A stretch of DNA of 34,500 nucleotides from Bugula neritina (taxonomy: Eukaryota; Bryozoa; Gymnolaemata; Cheilostomatida; Bugulidae): assembly GCA_964035545.1 (NCBI GenBank), contig OZ037769.1, positions 7,492,429 to 7,526,928 on the forward strand, given 5' to 3'. The number at the start of each line of letters is the position of its first letter. Position 1 is the first letter of the stretch. Positions 33,258 to 34,500 of the stretch are shown piece by piece. A model generated the notes under the pieces. The model searched no databases and was not told where the DNA came from. It worked only from the letters and a program-made list of their open reading frames with translations. Position numbers and translations under genes: made by a program.

Positions 33258-34500
33258 ATGGAAGGTTTGAAGGCCCCTGGAGAATTATCATTTGAAGGTA
33301 ATGTGTCAGACAATTGGAGGAAGTGGAGAAGGGCCTTGGAAAATTATTTGCTTGCAAGTGATTTGGTTTTGAAGCCTCAAGAGAGTGGCCAAGAGCCTCC
33401 TCCTGAGAATGCGGGTATTAATAGACGTCAGGTTGCTATACTTCTGAACCAGGCTGGTGAGGAAGCTACTGAGATTTATGGTCAATTTGACTTTCCCGCA
33501 GGTAAAAGCAAGGATGTTATGGCTGATGTTTTGGAGCAGTTTGAAGCCTATTGCAATCCCCGGCGTAACGTGTTGTATGAATGGTTTGTTTTTTGGTCTC
33601 TCAGTCAGAGTGATGGAGAGCCCATTGACACCTTTGTGAAACGTCTAAAAACTCAAGCTACAAAATGTGATTTTGGCGAATTGCGAGACCGAATGCTTCT
33701 CTGCAGAATTGTGTTTGGACTCACTGATGGAAAGCTGAAGGAGCGGCTACTCCGTGACAAGAACGTTAAACTTGAGAGTGCCTTAGATGACATCCGTGCT
33801 GCTGAGATTACCAAACAGCAGATGTCAAGGATGGCTGCCGGTGATACTACTATGATGACAGTCAATGAGATAAATGATGCTGCAGTCAGCACTGTGCAGA
33901 GTCAGTCTGGCGCTACGCAAATAAAAACCAGAAGTAACACATGTAAGGACAACATAGATTGCAAATTTTGTGGATATACACATGCCAAAGGTAGATGTCC
34001 TGCTTATGGCGAGACATGTCATAACTGCGGGAAGAAAAATCACTTTGAGATAGTCTGCAAAGGCAAAGCTCTTGCAGAGAAACAAATGAATAGCTTGTTC
34101 ATAGGTGCTGTTGGTGCTCTTTCTAACGAATCTAAATTGAAATCTTGGATTCTTCCGATGAAGGTCAGTGACAAAGGAAAGGCCAATGATATTCAGTTTA
34201 AGATTGATACTGGAGCTGAAACAAATTGCATCAACCTAAGAACCGTTCAGTCACTTGGTGCTACTCTAAAGCCCACTTCTGTATGCCTTTACGGCTATAA
34301 TAAGACCAAGATCAAGAATGTGGGTGCAGTTCAACTCACCGTGAACCACAAGGAGCATAGCCAGAGTGTCCACTTTGAGGTGGTTGATGAGGACCTTCCT
34401 CCCATACTTGGCCTCGAGGTTGCTGAATCGTTTGGTCTGATCCGCAGAGTTGATCAGTTGTCAACCTCGATACTTCAGGAGTTCCCTGAGGTGTTTGAAG
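33258..34500 (+). CDS. Gag-pol polyprotein of a Ty3/Gypsy-type retrotransposon, 3' end off-window
   Basis: ATG 33258 opens a frame with no stop to the window edge (414 codons seen). The Gag part (MEGLKAPGELSFEG, NWRKWRRALENYLLASDL, EPIDTFVKRLKTQA) is of the type found in Mag/K02A2.6-like elements. Two zinc knuckles follow: an atypical CX2CX3HX4C at residues 235-247 and a standard CX2CX4HX4C at 254-267. The aspartic protease motif KIDTGAETNCI has D317, and PPILGLEVAESFGLI closes the protease fold. Sequence into VDQLSTSILQEFPEVF is where reverse transcriptase usually begins. It is unrelated in sequence to the gag at 29559-31037, being in another orientation and with different knuckles. Confidence 0.93.
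   Translation, partial: MEGLKAPGELSFEGNVSDNWRKWRRALENYLLASDLVLKPQESGQEPPPENAGINRRQVAILLNQAGEEATEIYGQFDFPAGKSKDVMADVLEQFEAYCNPRRNVLYEWFVFWSLSQSDGEPIDTFVKRLKTQATKCDFGELRDRMLLCRIVFGLTDGKLKERLLRDKNVKLESALDDIRAAEITKQQMSRMAAGDTTMMTVNEINDAAVSTVQSQSGATQIKTRSNTCKDNIDCKFCGYTHAKGRCPAYGETCHNCGKKNHFEIVCKGKALAEKQMNSLFIGAVGALSNESKLKSWILPMKVSDKGKANDIQFKIDTGAETNCINLRTVQSLGATLKPTSVCLYGYNKTKIKNVGAVQLTVNHKEHSQSVHFEVVDEDLPPILGLEVAESFGLIRRVDQLSTSILQEFPEVFE

Overview
The window is nuclear DNA of an invertebrate animal. It is AT-rich, its genes are split into many short exons with GT-AG introns, and the space between them is full of transposons and microsatellites. The mix of elements (gag-protease LTR elements, a hammerhead ribozyme beside TA microsatellites, tRNA-derived SINEs) would fit a lophotrochozoan, but the species cannot be named from sequence alone.

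Host genes, left to right. (1) 150-5297, plus strand: the 3' part of a THADA-like helical-repeat gene, entering from off-window and apparently ending before the conserved C-terminal half. (2) 6485-11227, minus strand: a complete POFUT2 (protein O-fucosyltransferase 2) in nine exons, convergent with THADA. (3) 16314-20052, plus strand: a complete five-exon eIF4E cap-binding protein (222 aa). About 1.9 kb upstream lies a short promoter-like island with two CACGTG E-boxes. (4) 23605 to about 24881, minus strand: a small unrecognised acidic-to-basic protein gene behind a TATA promoter, with two in-frame TAG codons upstream of the usable ATG. The host genes have unrelated housekeeping roles and form no functional cluster.

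Mobile DNA. Two SINE copies of one family, each with target-site duplications (3797-3988 and 21268-21456); a decayed Tc1 element with perfect 27-bp terminal repeats (11881-13640); a Harbinger-like MITE with TAA duplications (20712-20917); a structured element at about 22936-23164 containing a full hammerhead ribozyme and a weaker second core; and a long-inverted-repeat DNA transposon (26097-28321). A very young 2,859-bp LTR retrotransposon (28871-31729, minus) has identical LTRs and keeps gag and protease but has no polymerase. A second LTR retrotransposon begins near the right edge (gag-protease 33258-34500, running off the window).

The most unusual signals are the hammerhead ribozyme, the polymerase-less LTR element, and the array of seven hairpins spaced exactly 24 nt apart inside that element. 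The LTR element also sits in one copy of a 230-bp duplication whose other copy, about 0.8 kb away, preserves the empty site.
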